From: Megalobrama amblycephala
Lineage: Eukaryota > Chordata > Actinopteri > Cypriniformes > Xenocyprididae
Reading direction: 5' to 3'
DNA length: 64,000 nt
Assembly: GCF_018812025.1 (NCBI RefSeq)
Contig: NC_063052.1
Coordinates: 13,250,001-13,314,000, forward strand
Below are positions 22,601-53,734 of the stretch, in pieces (the first letter of the stretch is position 1; each line of letters opens with the position of its first letter). Below the pieces are notes generated by a model, which made no database searches, had not been told where the DNA came from, and saw only the letters and a list, made by a program, of their open reading frames with translations. The position numbers and the translations under genes are program-made.

Positions 22601-24700
22601 CTATTTCTCTCATAAAATTATTTGGCAAACTACAGCTACAGAAAAAGAGGATCCTAAAAAAAAAAGGCATAAAAAAACAAAAAGCTCATGTTGAATTCAA
22701 CATGATCAGCTATTAATATTTCATTGGTTCTCTCTTGTTTTTGCATGTGTTCATAATTTCTTTGTATGACAGCTGCACAGTTTAGCAGGTTTTATTCACA
22801 AATAAAACGATTGACTCCAAGCACAAATACACAAAATGCTTACAAAATCTAATTTTTAATAATATTTGTAAAATGTTAATTTTCCATGATCGAACATCAC
22901 TTTAGGCCACTACTGTATATGTATTAAACGGATATATTTTTATGTATTTTGTCACTTTTTTTTGTATGATATGTATCATTCATATGCAACAAGTAGTCTT
23001 GAAAGTGTATTAGTTTAGTATATATATTTCTTTCTTTGGAAGCAATACAGAGAGAAAGATGAGACTCAAAAAAGAGGAAACGAATGAGTGTGAAGACATA
23101 CACAGCGCTGTTAACATAGTACAGAACATAGCAAAGTATGTTAAATTAAAAAACAATTCTTTTTATTTTCTTGTATTGCAGATAAACAGCCAATATTAGA
23201 ATGTTTTGATATAATGTCCAAATACATTCAAAATAAAAAAAAATAAAAACTAAAAGTGAATTTAGGCATCACATTATTATAATGCACAGTATAAAAATGA
23301 ATATTAATTCAAAAAATCTGCAAAAAGTTTGTATTTAACAGTGTTATTAAATTATTAGTGCTTGTAATGATTAACTTTATGGGCGTGTTTGGTGACAGAA
23401 AAAGCAATCTAAATGCAAAAACATTAGAAATATCCGATATCGACTGATATGAATAAATAAATAATCTCTAATATCAGCTCTTAACCAATGTGTTTCTGAT
23501 GAACTGTGCATCACTTCAGCAGTAACACATACACTTCAGCTTTTTTGTTTAGTGTGTTTGTGCTTTCCCTCTCGCCACAGTTATCATATCCACTGAAAAC
23601 TTCACAGGAAAGGTGTGTCCTGACTGAACTTTGTACCAGTATGTTGCAAGGTGTCAGTGTATTTCACCATTTACAGTGACCTCCATTATTGCTGAACATC
23701 TTTGTCTGGCCACAGCGTCTCACCATCTTCCTTCCCATACAGATATAATCGTAGTAATCTGTTGCACCAACTTAAAGCATCTCACTCCATCTAAAATCCA
23801 AAAAGGTGCTATAAGGCTCAGCACACGACCTGAATACATGCATGTGAGGTTTGTTTCGGCTGTGATCTGATTATGGTCTTTGCTCTGTTGGCAAACTAGA
23901 TGGTCTTCTGCATTTGCTGTTGGTAAAGCCCTCAAACCCTCAATTGCAACTTCCTCTTATCATCACAGCTGTAAATGCTACGGTTGGTGAGGACACATTT
24001 TGACACATTGAGCTTGTCAGTGTGAAGCCCTGGGTGTTTTGACGTTGTTCAAGTTTTCAAGTCGAAATGACTCTTTTTGTTTGATCCGTCATATTAATTT
24101 CATTGTATAGTTTGTGTAGTTACTGTACATCATGCATTTATCGAAAATAATTTTGATGCATTTTGGGCTGTATAGAGTTTAAAAGTCTTTTAAAAGGTTT
24201 TAAAGGCCCTTATTTTTCAGCAATGTGGGATAACAAGACGTTTTTATTACATTTTGTTAGTTGATTTGTTAGAGGTGGTGCTAACTCTCATCGTGCATGT
24301 ATGTGTGTCAAAACTCTTTTAGAAAAAAGTGTGGTCTCTGTGTCTTCTGGTTTAGAATATTTTTAAACACTGAAAGTAGACTCATCTCTACTCGTCTGTT
24401 AAAATGTGAGCGCAAAGAGAAGAGAAATGTTTCTTCCTCTTTATTATCTTAACTGTTTCTCCTAAACAGCACTGAGAGCAAATTGAGACTTTTGCTTCTC
24501 AAAGTCTTCTCATTCTCAGATATTCGAAGAAATGAGTCTCTGCTAGAAGTTCAGAATAGATCTTACACTGGGTTCAGAAGATACAATGAAGGCCAGTTTC
24601 ACATTAGAGCTCTCAGTGCCGACCCAAGTCCATTTGAGTTCAGTTTAAGAAATGTAAAAGTTTTAAAAATTTTAAAGGCCCACTGAAGTGCCTTGAAACG
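19607..24700. other. fgr intron 1, 5' part: mostly unassigned, with dispersed repeats
   Basis: ETS-type motifs cluster at 20413-21130. Family R occupies 21228-21545, and another dispersed repeat lies near 21760-21880. An AT run is near 20158-20176. 22500-24700 holds no gene or named repeat that I can see. Confidence 0.4.
20413..21130. promoter_or_regulatory. Cluster of ETS/PU.1-type motifs in fgr intron 1
   Basis: CACTTCCTG (20413, 20435), GAGGAAGT (20467), AAAAGGAAGT (20828), GACTTCCTGT (21097) and AACTTCCTGTG (21120) all contain the GGAA core with flanks favoured by ETS factors. Mammalian FGR is myeloid and PU.1-dependent genes use such sites, so an enhancer is possible but unproven. Confidence 0.3.
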
Positions 24701-24789
24701 CTCAGCTTTATTCACTGTGTTGACGTAATTTCCAATGAAACAGGAAGATAGGGTGGGATATATCTAGAAGCCCCTCACCTTTTTTCAAA

Positions 24790-26380
24790 ATAGCCAATAC
24801 ATGGGTTTCATGTGACGTCACTGTATTCTATCGCCGCCATATTTGGGACCGGTCACAGCTGCGCGCCCTGTTAAAGTCTATGGTGACAGCAGCTACAATT
24901 ACCAGAGGAAGGCCAACGAAACACTCTCAGAAGGTTCACAACAAGTTTATAATATATCTTGGATATGTGGTGCTGTTAGCCGTTTCAACAGTCGTCAGAA
25001 CTACAAATTTATTTGATCCCAAAGTAGTTAGATCGGCAGAATTATTGGCTTCATTTAGAAGGGACCACACCACTGGCAGCCAAACAGCAATGCACAACAT
25101 TAATAACTGCTGGGACTGTCATTTACATAACATTATAACGAGAACACTATTGTAATAAAATGTTGTGAATTCTCTGTGTTGTTGTTTCAGCGTGTTGTTG
25201 TGGTAAGAGCGCGTCGACTGAGTTTGATTACATTGATTACATAACTTGTTCAAACTTCACTTGTGCATTCGCGTCATTTTGTACAGATAAAACTTATTAA
25301 TTTTATTAAGTATAAATATCTGATTATTCTCATAAAGGATGTGTTTCGTTGAGGTAAATAACCCACAGAGCTGATGATCATCTATAGCTTCAGCGCGAGC
25401 GCTCAAAAAGTAAGACAAAACATTAATATGATTGGGACTGTCTTCTTCTTATACATGATATTATAATCGTATATATTTGTAAAATAACGTTGTGAATTAT
25501 TTGGGCTTATTTGCTGTGTTTCGGGGTTTCAATGACGTTACTTCAAGTTCATCTATGCGTGATTTTGTGCAAATGCTAGTTGTAATATTTTTATTTTGTA
25601 TTAATATCTGGATTATTTTATATAGGATGTGTTCCGATGAGTTAATTAACTTTCAGTTTATGGGTTTTTTATTATCTTCAGCTTCAGCGTGCGCAGCTCA
25701 AACAGCAATGATTAAGTCATTAAAATGTTTAACGTTACTACACAGTAATATTAAAACTTTAATATTTCTTTTAGAAAATGAATGCATTATTTTTAATAAC
25801 TAGCTCTTATATTGTTCTAGTATTATTTTCATCAACACATAGTTTGATTAATAATAAGGATCAGAACAATTTTTTTTAAATCATCTCATTTTGATAACAG
25901 TATTATTTGAGCTGCCCACTGAATGAACCCGTAAACTGAAGCCTTTGCTAGAAGGTTAATTAACTCAACGGGACACATCCTATATATGGTAATTCATATA
26001 TATTTATACAAGATTACATAAAATTCACTTATATTTGCACAAAATCATGCACGCATACTTGACTAAGTAATGTAGTCAGCTGGTGTCGTGAATTTGTTCA
26101 TCCTGTAACAACACGCCGAAACACAGCAACTAGAATTCACAATATTTTCAAATAAATCAAATAAATTTGTAGTTCTGACGACTGTTGAAACGGCTAACAG
26201 CACCACATATCCCAGATATATTGTAAACTTGCTGTGAACCTTCTGAGAGCGTTTTGTTGGCCTTCCTCTGGTATTTGTAGCTGCTGTCACCATAGACTTA
26301 AACAGGACGCGCAGCTGTGACTGGTCCCAAATTGGCGGCGGGCATAGCGGAATACGTCTTTGAAACCCATGTATAGCATT
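24790..26380. mobile_element. Large inverted-repeat element with a duplicated small frame
   Basis: About 24796-25020 and 26150-26376 are inverted copies. Each carries the same short frame (24880-25155 on +, 26063-26293 on -), starting MVTAAT, then TRGRPTK and a hydrophobic stretch YLGYVVLLAVSTVV. The centre (25150-26050) is AT-rich with unrelated short frames. I do not recognise the peptide; it may be a captured host fragment or chance. Confidence 0.65.
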
Positions 26381-27400
26381 TCACCTAGATCAGAGCTCGA
26401 CCAGAGCCGTTGAGCTCATAAATCCCAAATTTCTTCATAATTTCTAACCGATTCTTCTCCATATTTCTTTAAAATATAGTATTGTTTGTATAATTCAAAT
26501 GTGTCCGAATGTTTTATGGTCTGCGCCGACTCATATGCATTTGATCCGGTCTGCGCCCTCATGTCTAACGCGAAAAAGGACTTCATTCGCATCAATGTAA
26601 GGCATATTTACACTGTCTGAATCATTCCCTATCCTCTATATATGTGACAATCACCATATAGAAACTAGTAAATGTGTGAACAAATGACCGATTTCAGCTG
26701 CAGCGTCTGTTAATAGTGTAGGAGGGGGCGGGACTTCAGATTCTAGAGAGAATTTGATTGGACAGAAGATTTGATGACAAGGTGATGAAAATCCGTGATC
26801 TATTTTAGCGGAAGTGAGAGACTGTAAGTTTTGGATGCTTATATCTCCTAAATGCCAATTTTATCATTGTTTTGTAACACACCAACTTATTCATAACCTT
26901 AAGACTGACATCTTCATACTAAAAGCTAAAAAACTTAAATTTAGATTTCTAAACATTCCTGTGAAAAAAAAATTCTTAATGCCTTAAAATAGCTTGAATG
27001 TAACTCTACACCCTTCATTTAGTATACAGGGAACTATGAATATGCTAATTAGCCCCGCCTCCACTCACTTGCACAAGCTCAGAGATCCACTCGGTCAACT
27101 TACTGAGGTAAACGCTGCACAATAGCATCGCTTTTTACAATATCAGATAACTGTAGTTAATATGATTAGCCTTTTGCTTGACTACGTTATCAAACAGCTA
27201 ATAATGTGTTGCTAATATTACACAAACCATGTTCCTTAGATACTCTTTGAACAACTCGAAACGTCAGTGGAGAAAGACATATAGTTCATCATAACATTGT
27301 AATATACATCATACACCCACAATATTGCACATGGTTTGTCTTAAATAAACAACATTAAAAACTTGATTTTCACCACAGGGGGACTTAAACATTGCAAATT

Positions 27401-28383
27401 TTAAAGGTGCCCTCGAATGAAAAATTGAATTTATCTTGGCATTGTTAAATAACAAGAGTTCAGTACATGGAAATGACATACAGTGAGTCTCAAACTCCAT
27501 TGTTTCCTCCTTTTTATATAAATCTCATTTGTTTAAAAGACCTCCGAAGAACAGGCGAATCTCAACATAACACCGACTGTTACGTAACAGTCGGGGTGTA
27601 CGCCCCTAATATTTGCATATGCCAGCCCACGTTTCCAACATTATAAAAGGCATTACACAAGGGCAGCCAGTATTAACGTCTGGATCTGTGCACAGCTGAA
27701 TCATCAGACTAGGTAAGCAAGCAAGAACAATAGCGAAAAATGGCAGATGGAGCAATAATAACTGACATGATCCATGATAACATGATATTTTTAGTGATAT
27801 TTGTAAACTGTCTTTCTAAATGTTTCGTTAGCATGTTGCTAATGTACTGTTAAATGTGGTTAAAGTTACCATCGGTTATTACTGTATTCACGGAGACAAG
27901 AGAGTCGTCGCTATTTTCATTTTTAAACACTTGCAGTCTGTATAATTCATAAACACAACTTCATTCTTTATAAATCTCTCCAACAGTGTAGCATTAGCCG
28001 TTAGCCACGGAGCACTATCAAACTCATTCAAAATCAGAAGTAAACAATATAACAGTATACAATACTCACATAATCCGACGCATGCATACCGCATGCATGA
28101 CGAACACTTTGTAAAGATCCATTTTGAGGGATATATTAGCTGTGTAAACTTTGTTAAGGCACTGTTCAAGGCAAGCGCGAGCTCTGTGGGCGTGGACCAC
28201 GGGATTTAAAGGGGCCGCAGCATAAAATCGGTGCGTTTATAATGATGCCCCAAAATAGGCAGTTAAAAAAAATAATTTAAAAAAATCTATGGGGTATTTT
28301 GATCTGAAACTTCACAGATACATTCAGGGGACACCTTAGACTTATATTACATCTTTTAAAAACATAATCTAGGGCACCTTTAA
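27401..28383. mobile_element. TTAA-ended DNA element, copy 1
   Basis: Ends TTAAAGGTGCCCTCGAATG and CTAGGGCACCTTTAA. It shares nearly its whole length with 37835-38815. A perfect 22-bp palindrome (27573-27594, centre GTTACGTAAC) and ATTTGCAT (octamer motif) lie inside. No transposase frame. Confidence 0.85.
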
Positions 28384-30011
28384 AGCGGTTTTCCAATGCT
28401 TGTTTCTAGTAGCATCCCAATGGAATGTTTAAAATGTTTGGTTCACATGATCGAACCTTGGAATGGTTCATGCACTAGTTTCCAATTGGAATGAAAGTGA
28501 TTTGACTTGCGGAAGTGAACCGCTAGCCAATTGATAGCATGAAGGCTATCCGGATGATAGTATCCGAAATTGCATACTCTCTTGAGTAGGTACTTATTTT
28601 GAATAAGTAATTACTTCACGACCGCTAAAAAGTATGTTCTGTATAGTATGAATGTAATCCAGACGTATTACATTCGCCATGTTGCCCTTATCATGTGACC
28701 TACAAGCGTCAGTTGCGTCGCTTCACTGCCATTCACAAATCCTCCCCTGTGTCCTCATGGGATAGTAAAGTGTCCATCGTATGCACACTTTAGTAGGTCC
28801 GGGAACTTTTTGCCTACTGTTTTATGAATTCCGACACTTATTTTGACACATACTGTTTTCACCTGCTATATAATAGGGAAGGATGCAATTTCAGATGCAG
28901 CCAGAGTGTGCATTTTATTTTATTTTTTTGGGTTGGTTGCGGTCACACTTATTATAGCATTATGCATTTCTCATGGCTGCTTATCTCTGCCACTGAGAGC
29001 AGGTCACAATCTACACATCTCTCACAATGCACCTGTGGCAGATAAAGGCAAGTGTCATTCTGTTTGCATAGTTTGTGGTGTGGAGACAAAGACAGAAATA
29101 CTTCAACTATGAGTACTCTTAAACTTTTACCTAGCTACTGTGGTAAACGGCCACCACTAGTACTCATTAGTCAGAAAAAATGTGCGAAAATTGTAACCTT
29201 TGGAGGTACAACAGCTTGTCATGCACTGCCCTTTAAGAACTACTTTGTGCTTTATCTACCGCTAAAAAGAGCATATTAGTACCGTGAAGTAGTAAAATGT
29301 ACCTTTAATGTACTGCTATGAATCTTTTAGGGGTAAATAAGGTATAAAGTGACTGTTTTGCACATTTTGTCTGAGATTGTACAAAGGTTGATGGTGCAAA
29401 CATACCATAATTCAGGCAAAAAAGTACAACATGAAAAGAAAAGTGTAATATCAAACTCCATTTGAACAAAGCAACTAAACCAAATATAAACCTGAATGTC
29501 AGAGATTTGAATATGAATTTAAACAATTCTTTCAAGTGGCAATGCACATTTTATAGCTTTATACTCTTATACTCTCATTTGTGTCTATTTTTATTTGTTA
29601 ATTTTAGAAGAGGCCATATCATATTGATTAAATATCAATGTTAGTTAATAAAAGATATATTAATTAAAAGATAAATTAGAACTTCATTAGGTCTCCTGAT
29701 CTCTGAAAGAGCAAAAAGAGTTATTTTTATCTGCAGAAAGTAGACCTCTAAACAAAGTGCAAAAGTGTTCACCATAAAGTGCATCTCTATATTTTATTTG
29801 GCGTATTGGTGTCAAGATTAATGTGTTAACACATGTGATTAATTTTTTCAGTTTAATGCATTGTAAATAACTAGCAGAGCATCTGCGTCATGTGCGTCAG
29901 CTCTTAAAGTGACAGCAGCCTAATAAACCTGCTGCTGTCCATCATTAATATTAATCAAAGAACAAAAGACAAAGACTTCCTCTTTCTGAATAACTTTTGT
30001 TTTAATCTATA
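28384..30011. other. fgr intron 1, middle: family R copy and unassigned sequence
   Basis: 28543-28910 is a family R copy (matches 21228-21545 and 4320-4581). The remainder shows only unsupported short frames. Confidence 0.45.
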
Positions 30012-30287
30012 TTTAAAGGATCAGTTCACTTCAGAATTAAAATTTCCCAATAATTTACTCACCCCCATGTCATCCAAGATGTTCATGTCTTTCTTTCTTC
30101 AGTCGAAAAGAAATTAAGGTTTTTGAGGAAAACATTCCAGGATTTTCTCCATATAGTGGACTTCAACAGGGACCAACAGGTTGAAGGTCCGAATGTCAGT
30201 TTCAGTGCAGCTTCAAAGAGCTCTACATGATCCCAGACGAGGAATAAATAAGAGTCTTACGTAGCGAATCAAAAAAAAAAAAAAAAT

Positions 30288-30337
<50 letters not shown>

Positions 30338-30887
30338 TTTTTAACCACAAATGCTCATCCTGCACTGCTCTGCGAAGCTCCACACATGATGTTAGAAAGG
30401 TCACATAAGCGGAAGTACTGCGGTAGGGTGAAAAAATCCATCTCCATTTTCTCCTCCAACTTCAAAATCGTCCGACATCGTTGTTTTACCTTTTTTTAGT
30501 AAACGGTGTTTGACTTAATCTTTGCACGTTCGCTTTGTAAACACTGGATTGGTACTTTCACGCGTGACCTTTCCAACATGATTATGTAATGCATAGAGCA
30601 TCGCAGAGCAGTGCAATACAAGCATTTGTGGTTAAAAAGTATATCATTTTTATTTTTATTTTTAGAAAATGACCAATTGTTTTGTTAGATAAGACCCTTA
30701 TTTCTCAAAGCTGCATTGAAACTGCAATTTGCACCTTCAACCCGTTGGTCCCTGTTAAAGTCCACTATAAGGAGAAAAATTTTGGAATTTTCATCAAAAA
30801 AAACGTAATTTCTTTTCAACTGAAGAAAGAAAGACATGAACATCTTGGATGATGTGAGAGTGATGATAAATTAAACTAATCCTTTAA
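30012..30887. mobile_element. Full-length palindromic TTAA-ended element with TA microsatellite
   Basis: Left end TTAAAGGATCAGTTCACTT, right end ACTAATCCTTTAA. Inner inverted arms (ACCACAAATGCTCATCC near 30343; GCATTTGTGGTTAAAAAGTA near 30624). A (TA)n run fills 30292-30336. Confidence 0.8.
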
Positions 30888-32208
30888 TTTATCATTTTGT
30901 TTGATAACTTTATTCAGTTTCTGTATATTTCCTACCTATTAGATATTTAAAATATACTGTCTTTATGTCGTTTCTACACTAATTTGGAGATTAACTGTGA
31001 AATAATTACAATATAAAAAATTAAAAAACTTCAATGTTAGGTGTGGTTAATCGCAACTAATCACAGAAAAACATGTGATTAATTAGTTAATTCTTTTAAT
31101 TGATTGACAGCACTAATGCAAACCAATCAAAATATCGCTCGCTCTCTCTCTGACTTAATGGAAAATTAAAATGCTTAGCATGTTATAATTTTGTCCTGCA
31201 CTCAATGCAATGTCAGACACTTTCCTCTTTTCTCACCCCCCATTGTATTTCCAGTTCTCGAAACCTGAAGAAAAATATATAGACAGTCTGCTTTCCATAT
31301 ACACATTTGCTTTTATTCACTTGTGTCAACAACTCTCTTTTGTGTTGTTTGCTGTTTGATAAGACCATTATTTGTTCAGGCCTTTCCAACTAATTAAATT
31401 CAACTTTTGCAATCCATTACATCAGCGCAAATCAGATTACATATGATTATCTGAACAGAAAAGAAGAAATATGAGCTCAAGCCTTTGTTTTTATTTGACG
31501 TGCTCTTAATTGTTTCTTATAATTTATTTGTTGTAATTCTGCATATAGTTAGGCCGAAGATGTGAATGGAGCAATATTCATGGGAAATTCCTGAAGAGAC
31601 ATGATAAAAATGGAAACAATAAGCATGGGTGGTGGACTGTATTGTTTTCTCCAGCAAAATGATACACACCTATTGTAAAGAAAAGCTTGTGAGGATTGTC
31701 GATGTGGTAAGCGTGGCGACTTTGTCGCTTTTGCAAGTGTGTGTCCGCTCTGTGAAATCTTCAGTTGGGATGTTTACGTGTATCTTAGAGTAAGTTTGGA
31801 ATATTTTCATGTGGCAGAAAGAAAACAGATTGTCCGAGGGGTGGAGCGGTATGTGCTGTGAATGTGTTGCCCCTCTGCAGCTGGACCCTCTCCCCTCTCG
31901 ACAGGAAATGAGGGGGAGGCTTTAGTGGGCCGGACGGGAAACGCTCGCAAAACTGGCATCCTGTTGATCCACTGATGGTCAGTCAGATAGAAATACAGGA
32001 CATAGCTTTATAGAGTCAAAGAGTGGACATTGCGCACACACGTACATTTTCAAGGGGAATTTTAACAGAGAACTTCCTTTTCTCTAGACAGGAAAGAAAG
32101 AGGAAGTAGCGCAAAAAAAAGTGTTAAGTCACAAAAAATGAAATCATTTCACTTTCTTTCTGTCAGTTACTTATATTTGCATCTTGCTCTCTCTGTTTTT
32201 CTCCCCAG
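30888..32208. other. fgr intron 1, 3' part, no gene seen
   Basis: Largely non-repetitive. AGAGGAAGTAG near 32098 is a PU.1-like site close to the possible second exon. No coding frame. Confidence 0.35.
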
Positions 32209-32245
32209 GATGATGGTGTGTATGGAAAGCTGATCTGAGGATCTG
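32209..32245 (+). other. fgr: Possible non-coding exon 2 of fgr
   Basis: Strong pyrimidine tract and acceptor TTTTTCTCCCCAG, then 37 nt, then donor GTGAGA. It contains an ATG-initiated frame that ends within it. Pure splice-signal inference. Confidence 0.35.
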
Positions 32246-32769
32246 GTGAGAAGCAAATCTGATTATGTCGACCTCCCGTTGAGTTACACAGTTCATTTAT
32301 TACATTTACATCCTGACCACTGAGGGGAACAGAGAAAAACGTCTTAACGTGGACACACTCATGTCACAAACATCTTCATCATACAGAAACCAAAATCAGT
32401 CTGAACACTTAAGCTAGGGCTTCACGATTAAAGTGATGTTATTTAATCGCAAAGGCTGCAGTTTAATGAAATAAATACATGCGCTGCTTTTGTGTCGAGT
32501 GAAGTGCGGCACTGTGTTCTTTTACACGCGAACATCCAGTGTTTTCAGCGTCTCGTTTCACAGTAAATGCTGCGTTTCAGGTCGCTCATCTTCACAAACT
32601 TGAAATGAGAAGCATTTATAAACCTGCTATTGTCAACAAAAGAGAAGCTGTCTCTCTGTGGTTTCGACTCAAATAAAAGATCAATGGTTTAACGTTTAAT
32701 AGCAAAGGAATTAAGAAAGCCAAAAATATTAGCGTTGTAAGTGTACAGTTGTACTGTAAAATAAATTGT
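32246..32769. other. Intron sequence without recognised features
   Basis: No gene or named repeat seen. Confidence 0.35.
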
Positions 32770-33870
32770 AAATATTTAAAACTAATATTATTTACAGTGC
32801 AATATAACAGGATTACAATAGTAATATTTTTATTTGTTTAATATTTTTATTTATTATTATTTAATATTTTATTGATTATTATTTAATATAATAATAATTA
32901 TTATATATAATATGATAAATATAATATATTATATAATTTTATTACTAATAATAAAAACAATTATGATGATTATTATCAATAATAATAATAATTATTAATA
33001 TTTATTATTATTTTATTAGTAATACAGTTATTATATGTATTATATATAATAAGAATAATAACTAATATTATTTGCATGCAATATAACAGGATACAATGCA
33101 ATATTTTATTTATTTATTATTATTTAATATAATAATAATTATTATTATTATTATATATGATAAATATAATATATAATTTTATTACTAATAATAAAAACAA
33201 TTATGATGATTATTATCAATAATAATAATAATTATTAATATTTATTATTATTTTATTAGTAATACAGTTATTATATGTATTATATATAATAAGAATAATA
33301 AACTAATATTATTTGCAGTGCAATATAACAGGATTACAATAGTAATATTTTATTTATTTATTATTATTTAATATAATAATAATAATTATTATTATATATA
33401 ATATGATAAATATAATATATAATTTTATTACTAATAATAAAAACAATTATGATGATTATTATCAATAATAATAATAATTATTAATATTTATTATTTTATT
33501 AGTAATACAGTTATTATATGTATTATATATAATAAGAATAATAAACTAATATTATTTACAGTGCAATATAACAGTATTACAATAGTAATATTTTTATTTA
33601 TTTATTATTATTTAATATAATAATAATAATAATTATTATTATATATAATATGATAAATATAATATATAATTTTATTACTAATAATAAAAACAATTATGAT
33701 GATTATTATCAATAATAATAATAATTTATTCTTATTTTATTAGTAATACAGTTATTATATTTATTATATATAATAAGAATAATAATTATTATTATTTAAT
33801 ATAAACTAATATTATTTACCGTGCAATATAACAGGATTACAATAGTATTTTTTAAATTTGTTTAATATTT
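32770..33870. repeat. AT-rich tandem satellite, 240-247 bp unit, about 4.3 copies
   Basis: Marker ACAATTATGATGATTATT recurs near 32957, 33197, 33443 and 33690, and TTAGTAATACAGTTATTA recurs likewise. Copies are nearly identical and almost pure A/T with many ATT/TAT runs. Further AT-rich degraded sequence continues to about 34160. Confidence 0.9.
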
Positions 33871-34445
33871 TTATTTAGTAAAATTATTATTTAATATAAT
33901 AATTATTATACATAATATATACTTTATTTTACAACTAATTATTATTTTTATTATTAGTAGTAAAATTATTTTATTTTATATTTATTATATTATATACATT
34001 AATAATGATTATTATTAAATTAAATAATATATTAATAATAATTATTATTATTATATATAATAAATATAATATATAATAATTGTATTTCTACTAATAATAT
34101 CAAATATGATGATTATTATGATCATTAATAATTATTATGTATTATTAGTATTATTACTAGTCATATTGAAAGATAATCACAAACTGTTTGACCAAATTTT
34201 GCAGCCGTTCAAACAAGCGTCACAAACTTGGAGCTTTTTTTAAATCATTTTCATCAGAAAAATCACAATGGTGCAGTCCAAACTTAGTAACTTAGTCACA
34301 CCTTAAAAATAAAGGTCATTGCATTAGATATCAAATGACTTACCAGATACTACTGTATCAAATTAATTCCTCTTTATCTTGTTTCTATGGGAAGAAACTC
34401 TGTTTCCAGGGTGATGAGCTGTGTGCTTTGAAAATATCGAATATT

Positions 34446-51863
<17,418 letters not shown>

Positions 51864-52090
51864 TAGACGCATATGTGCATTAGTTCAATATATCCTTCAG
51901 GAAAGATGCAATTGCCTTTACTTTCTATCACCATACCTCCATAAACTGATCCACGGATCCTCAATCACAGGCTCTGAACGTGCTTTAGTGCAATTTCTGA
52001 TCTTGTGCTTTAGCTTGAGAGCTTCAAACTGAAAATGCTTTCCAAGATACTGCAAGATTGGGTCACTTTTTTGAAGAAATAAAACAATGT
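51864..52090 (+). other. fgr: fgr 3' UTR with first poly(A) signal
   Basis: AATAAA at 52078-52083 follows the stop by 215 nt. A longer 3' UTR reaching toward 53340 is possible, since the sequence to there is not repeat-like, but no second strong signal was identified. Confidence 0.6.
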
Positions 52091-53700
52091 TAATGTTGGT
52101 TCTTTAACTTTAAATATGACAGCGCATATTAATACACCTTATTCCATCTCTTTGTTTAGGCAATAGCAAATAATTACCTATTTAATCATATTAATACCTG
52201 CCTGTTTCACTGTATCCACCACTGCATTTGAATTTTGTCATATTCAAGTCATTTCTAATGAGTTATTCTGGTCAACTGAACATTTTGCTCTGATATAAAA
52301 TAGAAAATCTCTACTGGAAATCCGGATAACTGAGATTTTCACACATGAATGTGACATGCAGGTCTATACTCCAATCACAAAGAAAGCTCTTCCAGCTCCC
52401 GAATGTGCATTTTTGAATGTAGCAATTCAGTCTTTATTTTTTTTGTTTGGCAAAAAAAATTGCAAAGCAAATTGAATGCAAAGGTCTTGATATGCAGAAG
52501 CCATAAATTAAATCTTGTGTGTTCATCTCAAGACGCAGCTGATCAAAACAGTTTGAAGTGCTCTTGTGTTTGTTTCTCTAGGCCGCGTTCATTTAGCCAG
52601 TCATGTTATCGCTTTATAATAATCCTTTTTGTTTAATTTTGAAGCTAGCAGTCTTGTATTATCTTGTTAGAGAGCAATTCTGTTGTTTTATGGTGACTTT
52701 AAAGACACAATATTGATGTTGGCATTCAAAAAGACTTCCTTCAGAGCTGTCCTTTAAAATGAGAAGAAAAACTACTGTTTTTATTGTTTTGTTTCCTGGA
52801 TTTTTACACTGTATTTTACATCATATCTCTGTGATTTGGTTTATAATTTAAGTGGATATCAAACCTGTTCCTCTATTCAGGGTCAGTGATATTCTACTGT
52901 AACTCTGAAGAATGTGTATTACAGTTATGTAATGTTCGTGCATTTTATTATACTGAGCTTACTGAACTGAACCCATGTGTCGAACATGTTTCTTTTACTC
53001 CTCAATGTCCACACTCACACTTTTGCAGGATGCTTTCACATTACAGCTGCAGTATTGATGGTTAAAAGATCTTGATTCAAACACCCACTTGCTCTTATTC
53101 CTAAATAACACCAATTCGCTGTGTCTCTACACGCTTCCTTACACAGTACAGTTAAGGCTATTCTGTACCTGTTCAAAATTCTGTGTATGGACATAATGTT
53201 GCATAAAAGCCAGACCAAATTATGCCTGACTCTGACCCACCTCAGCCACTAGTATCAAAGTATACAGTTGAAATAAGTGTAAATGCATGTATGCGTATGC
53301 CACCTCTGAGCAGCATTAAAAAAGACACCTAAATGCCAGCTCAGAAGCCTGTGTGGGATACTTTTTGCCATTGAGATGACTGGAAAAAAGTGTCCCAATC
53401 AACCTGAATAGTAGGTAGTATGAAACAATTCAAATGATCATAGAATTACTGGGATTAAAAGATTATAGTTTCTACGGTAAATCACCTTTTGAAAAGTGAC
53501 TGAATCGATTTTTTATTGAATCAATCATTCATTCAAGAGTTTATTTTAAAAAACATTGATTCATAATGTAACAAGTGAAGTCTTAAATGGGTCCTTGATT
53601 ATGATTTCATTTTTTTTTAATTTTAGTTAGTGTGTAATGTTGCTGTTAGAGCATAAACATCTACTGAATTACGACGCTCAAAGTTCAATGTAAAGGGAGA
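52091..53700. other. fgr 3' flank, no gene seen
   Basis: Moderately AT-rich, mostly non-repetitive, only unsupported short frames. May include an extended 3' UTR. Confidence 0.4.
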
Positions 53701-53734
53701 TATCTTCTTTTACAGAAATCGCTTTTTTAAGGAC

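Noticed and set aside
25492..25803. 103-residue frame as a gene
   Set aside because: AT-rich interior of an inverted-repeat element, no splice sites, no recognisable domain.
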